DNA of 64,000 bases from an uncultured Eubacterium sp. (lineage in GTDB: Bacteria > Bacillota > Clostridia > Lachnospirales > Lachnospiraceae). The notes beneath the pieces were generated by a model. The model worked only from the letters and a program-made list of their open reading frames with translations. It was not told the origin of the DNA and searched no databases. Positions within the stretch are counted from its first letter, which is position 1. Each line of letters begins with the position of its first letter. Shown here piece after piece: positions 62,142-64,000 of this stretch. The stretch is taken from NCBI GenBank assembly GCA_910584875.1, contig CAJUDA010000007.1, positions 62,001 through 126,000 of the forward strand, written 5' to 3'. The position numbers and the translations under genes were made by a program.

Positions 62142-63383
62142 TTCTTTTATTTCCCAGTGTTATCTCTTTTACACCTGTTTCCTTTTTCTTGTTGAAATTA
62201 AAACTCAGCATATACCCTTTGTCCTGGTGATAGTAGTCGAGATAATCGTTTTCTTTGCTGTGTTGACAATAGCGTTGGAAAGTTCCTCTTCTGAAAAGAA
62301 ATAATTATAAAGCTGCGTTTCAAAGATGCGGTTTGCAATCTGTACAATACCGTCATTATTTACCGTGTATCCAAACATGCATGCTAGGTTGATTTCCTTT
62401 GTATATGGATTATAGGAAAATGGTTTTCCCTGGAAAAGGATGGTTTGAAACATTTTTTTCATTTCCGGGTATTCGCTGAGATGACGGATCATACTTTCAA
62501 ACAGGGGGATACTGTCATCCAGTATTTTTTTGACAGCGGCTTCTACTCCTTTTTTTGACCATGCCCGGTTGAATTTTTCATCAATGTATTTGCAGATGGA
62601 AGATACCAGTACCGGATAACCGGAAGTATACTGGAAGATTTCCTCTGCTATATTCGGGATATCCATTCCTGTTTGGTGGTCGGTCTCATATTCTTCCAGC
62701 ATAGCGGCGATCTGACTAGAAGAAAAACTCATGGCAGCGTCAAAATCCTCTGCTATATTCCAGGGGCTGTTATACTGGTGTTCGGATTCCTTTCTTATTT
62801 TTAGTTTGAGGTTTTTGATATGATACACACCAGCGAGGATCACGGAATGAAAGGTCGGTACTTTGTCCCGCTTTAAATACAGGGCCCTGAGCTGTGCCAG
62901 AAAATCGATAAATACCTGATTGTTTGAAGCGCTGTCTACTTCATCGATCATTAACACGACTGGCTGCAGACTTTGTCTGCACAGATCACTGAGACACTCA
63001 AATAAATCATCCAGTCCGACATCCGGGGTGTCTGCCCGGAAATCTGATAAAATCTTTACTAAATTATCTTTATAGTCTTTGTCTGTGTTTTGCAGAGCGT
63101 GGCGGAATTTATCAGCAAAAGCTTTGGAAAACATCGTTTCATCAGAAAATTTTTTAGAACTGATTTCCTGAAAATCAAGTGATAATACAAGATATTCGTC
63201 CTTTAAATATTCTTCAAGGGCTCTCAGTGTGGTGGTCTTGCCATACTGTCGTCCCCTGTTGATGACAAAATAACTGCCATATTCAATGTAATCTTCCTGG
63301 ATCTGTTTCATCCTGTCATCCAGTCTTACCATATAGTGCCGTTCCGGGATGCAGGAACCGGTGATATTAAATCGGCGTTTCAT
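62122..63383 (-). pseudogene. Degraded AAA-ATPase / PD-(D/E)XK nuclease-like gene
   Basis: The intact N-terminal part (392 aa from ATG 63383, GGAGG upstream) has a Walker A (NRGRQYGKTTTL), Walker B (VVLMIDEVD) and the SGYPVLVSSICKYIDE segment of the AAA-ATPase_like family. It then ends abruptly in NTAKKTIISTTITRTKGIC. Beyond the stop, in another frame, the family's conserved nuclease tail is still readable (DYLDYYHQDKGYMLSFNFN, ending in RIIEAVV with a stop at 62122-62124). About 130 residues, including the PDDEXK core, appear to be missing by an out-of-frame deletion. These proteins are common, fast-copying accessory genes in gut Clostridia and Bacteroidetes. Confidence 0.8.
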
Positions 63384-63438
63384 GTTTACCCGCCTCCTTT
63401 GATAAGAATTATACTAAGTGTACCATGATATTTCTGTC

Positions 63439-63466
63439 TTTACAACAGGCTTTTTTATGTTACAAT
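63439..63466 (+). promoter_or_regulatory. SigA promoter of the MerR gene
   Basis: TTTACA (63439-63444), 16-nt spacer, TACAAT (63461-63466), 51 bp upstream of the start codon. Confidence 0.65.
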
Positions 63467-63517
63467 ATTATAAAACAAGAGACTGGGGACAACCAGATGA
63501 CAGATAAGGATGGAGTC

Positions 63518-64000
63518 ATGAAAAAACCAGGCTATTATTCTTCCGGCGAATTTGCCGGGATGGCACATATTTCAGTACGGACTGTGAGATACTATGACAA
63601 ACAGAATATTTTAAAGCCTTCTTATGTAAATGAATCAGGGGCGAGATTTTATACAGACCAGGATTTTGTGCGCCTCCAGCAGATCATGCTTTTGAAGTAT
63701 CTGGGGTTTACCCTGGAGGATATACGGGAGATCCTGATCGAGGATATGGATTACCATTTTCTTGGGAATTCGCTGGAGCTGCAGAGAAAACTGATCCAGG
63801 ATAAGATCGAACAGCTGCAGCTGGTGGAAAAGGCGATCGCAGATACAGCAGAAGAGATCCGACGCAGTGAAAATGTGAACTGGAATCATATGCTGGATCT
63901 GATCCATCTTACTACGATGGAAAACAGTCTAAAAATCCAGTATCAGAATTCCAGCAATATAGCGGCACGGATCCGGCTTCACAGCCAGTATTCATCGAAT
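63518..64000 (+). CDS. MerR-family transcriptional regulator (partial, runs off window)
   Basis: 161 codons visible with no stop before the window end. Residues ~5-75 are the winged-helix MerR DNA-binding domain (YYSSGEFAGMAHISVRTVRYYDKQNILKPSYVNESGARFYTDQDF then LQQIMLLKYLGFTLEDIREIL), followed by a long dimerisation helix (LQRKLIQDKIEQLQLVEKAIADTAEEI). The effector domain lies beyond the window, so the ligand is unknown. Start ATG 63518 behind a weak GGAG. Divergent from the degraded ATPase gene. Confidence 0.88.
   Translation, partial: MKKPGYYSSGEFAGMAHISVRTVRYYDKQNILKPSYVNESGARFYTDQDFVRLQQIMLLKYLGFTLEDIREILIEDMDYHFLGNSLELQRKLIQDKIEQLQLVEKAIADTAEEIRRSENVNWNHMLDLIHLTTMENSLKIQYQNSSNIAARIRLHSQYSSN

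Noticed and set aside
1..64000. CRISPR arrays, tRNA/rRNA genes, insertion sequences, prophage or attachment sites
   Set aside because: No regularly spaced direct repeats, no cloverleaf-like or rRNA sequence noticed, and no transposase or integrase encoded in the window.

Overview
The window looks like a chromosomal segment of a motile, low-to-moderate-GC Gram-positive of the class Clostridia, most likely a Lachnospiraceae (Roseburia/Agathobacter-like) species. This rests on gene content (flgM-flgN-flgK-flgL-fliW-csrA-flaG-fliD-fliS-fliC order), strong AGGAGG ribosome binding sites, frequent TTG/GTG starts and Gram-positive SigD-type promoters (TAAN-N14-16-[GT]CCGATAW). It is not identified to species.

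Region 1 (1-8.2 kb) is housekeeping: serS, an exported protein of unknown function, lysA on the minus strand, and a parE-parC type IIA topoisomerase pair. lysA and parE are divergent, each with a near-consensus vegetative promoter.

Region 2 (8.2-19.8 kb) is a late flagellar operon: flgM, flgN, two tandem flgK paralogues, flgL, fliW, csrA, flaG, fliD, fliS, a fliT-like gene and flagellin. SigD-type promoters precede flgM, flaG and the flagellin gene. The flagellin leader carries a textbook CsrA site (AGGGAA hexaloop on a GC-rich stem) just upstream of a second GGA site in the Shine-Dalgarno, which fits control by the neighbouring FliW-CsrA pair.

Region 3 (19.8-31 kb) holds three tandem large LicD-type phosphotransferase paralogues and a 2-aminoethylphosphonate (AEP) pathway: aepZ transaminase, a nucleotidyltransferase-phosphonopyruvate decarboxylase fusion, and a cytidylyltransferase-PEP mutase fusion. 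The parts fit synthesis of AEP, activation as CDP-AEP and transfer by LicD enzymes onto a surface or flagellin glycan.

Region 4 (31-56.3 kb) is visibly A+T-richer and looks like a variable glycan block. It contains a minus-strand propeller-like protein, a methyltransferase gene frameshifted near a G7 tract, a GNAT acyltransferase, and a compact acyl-ACP assembly unit (three ACPs, three KASIII-like synthases with one fused to a degenerate SDR, two intact SDRs, one FkbH-like enzyme). Then come TDP-amino-sugar genes (FdtA/FdtB-like, WecE-like), glycosyltransferases, WecB, a WecF-like transferase, a hexapeptide acyltransferase, a radical SAM/SPASM protein, a sulfotransferase and an ATP-grasp ligase. 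The acyl unit and the propeller gene both have SigD-type promoters, so part of this glycan block appears wired to the flagellar regulon. My reading is a flagellin-glycan system that builds a TDP-3-(acylamino)-dideoxyhexose with a custom short acyl group, plus a phosphonate decoration.

Region 5 (56.3-64 kb) lies beyond a strong bidirectional terminator. It encodes secreted and membrane-anchored surface proteins, an ABC-transporter-like pair whose ATPase lacks a canonical Walker A, a large membrane-anchored extracellular protein, a degraded AAA-ATPase/PDDEXK gene and the start of a MerR-family regulator that runs off the window.
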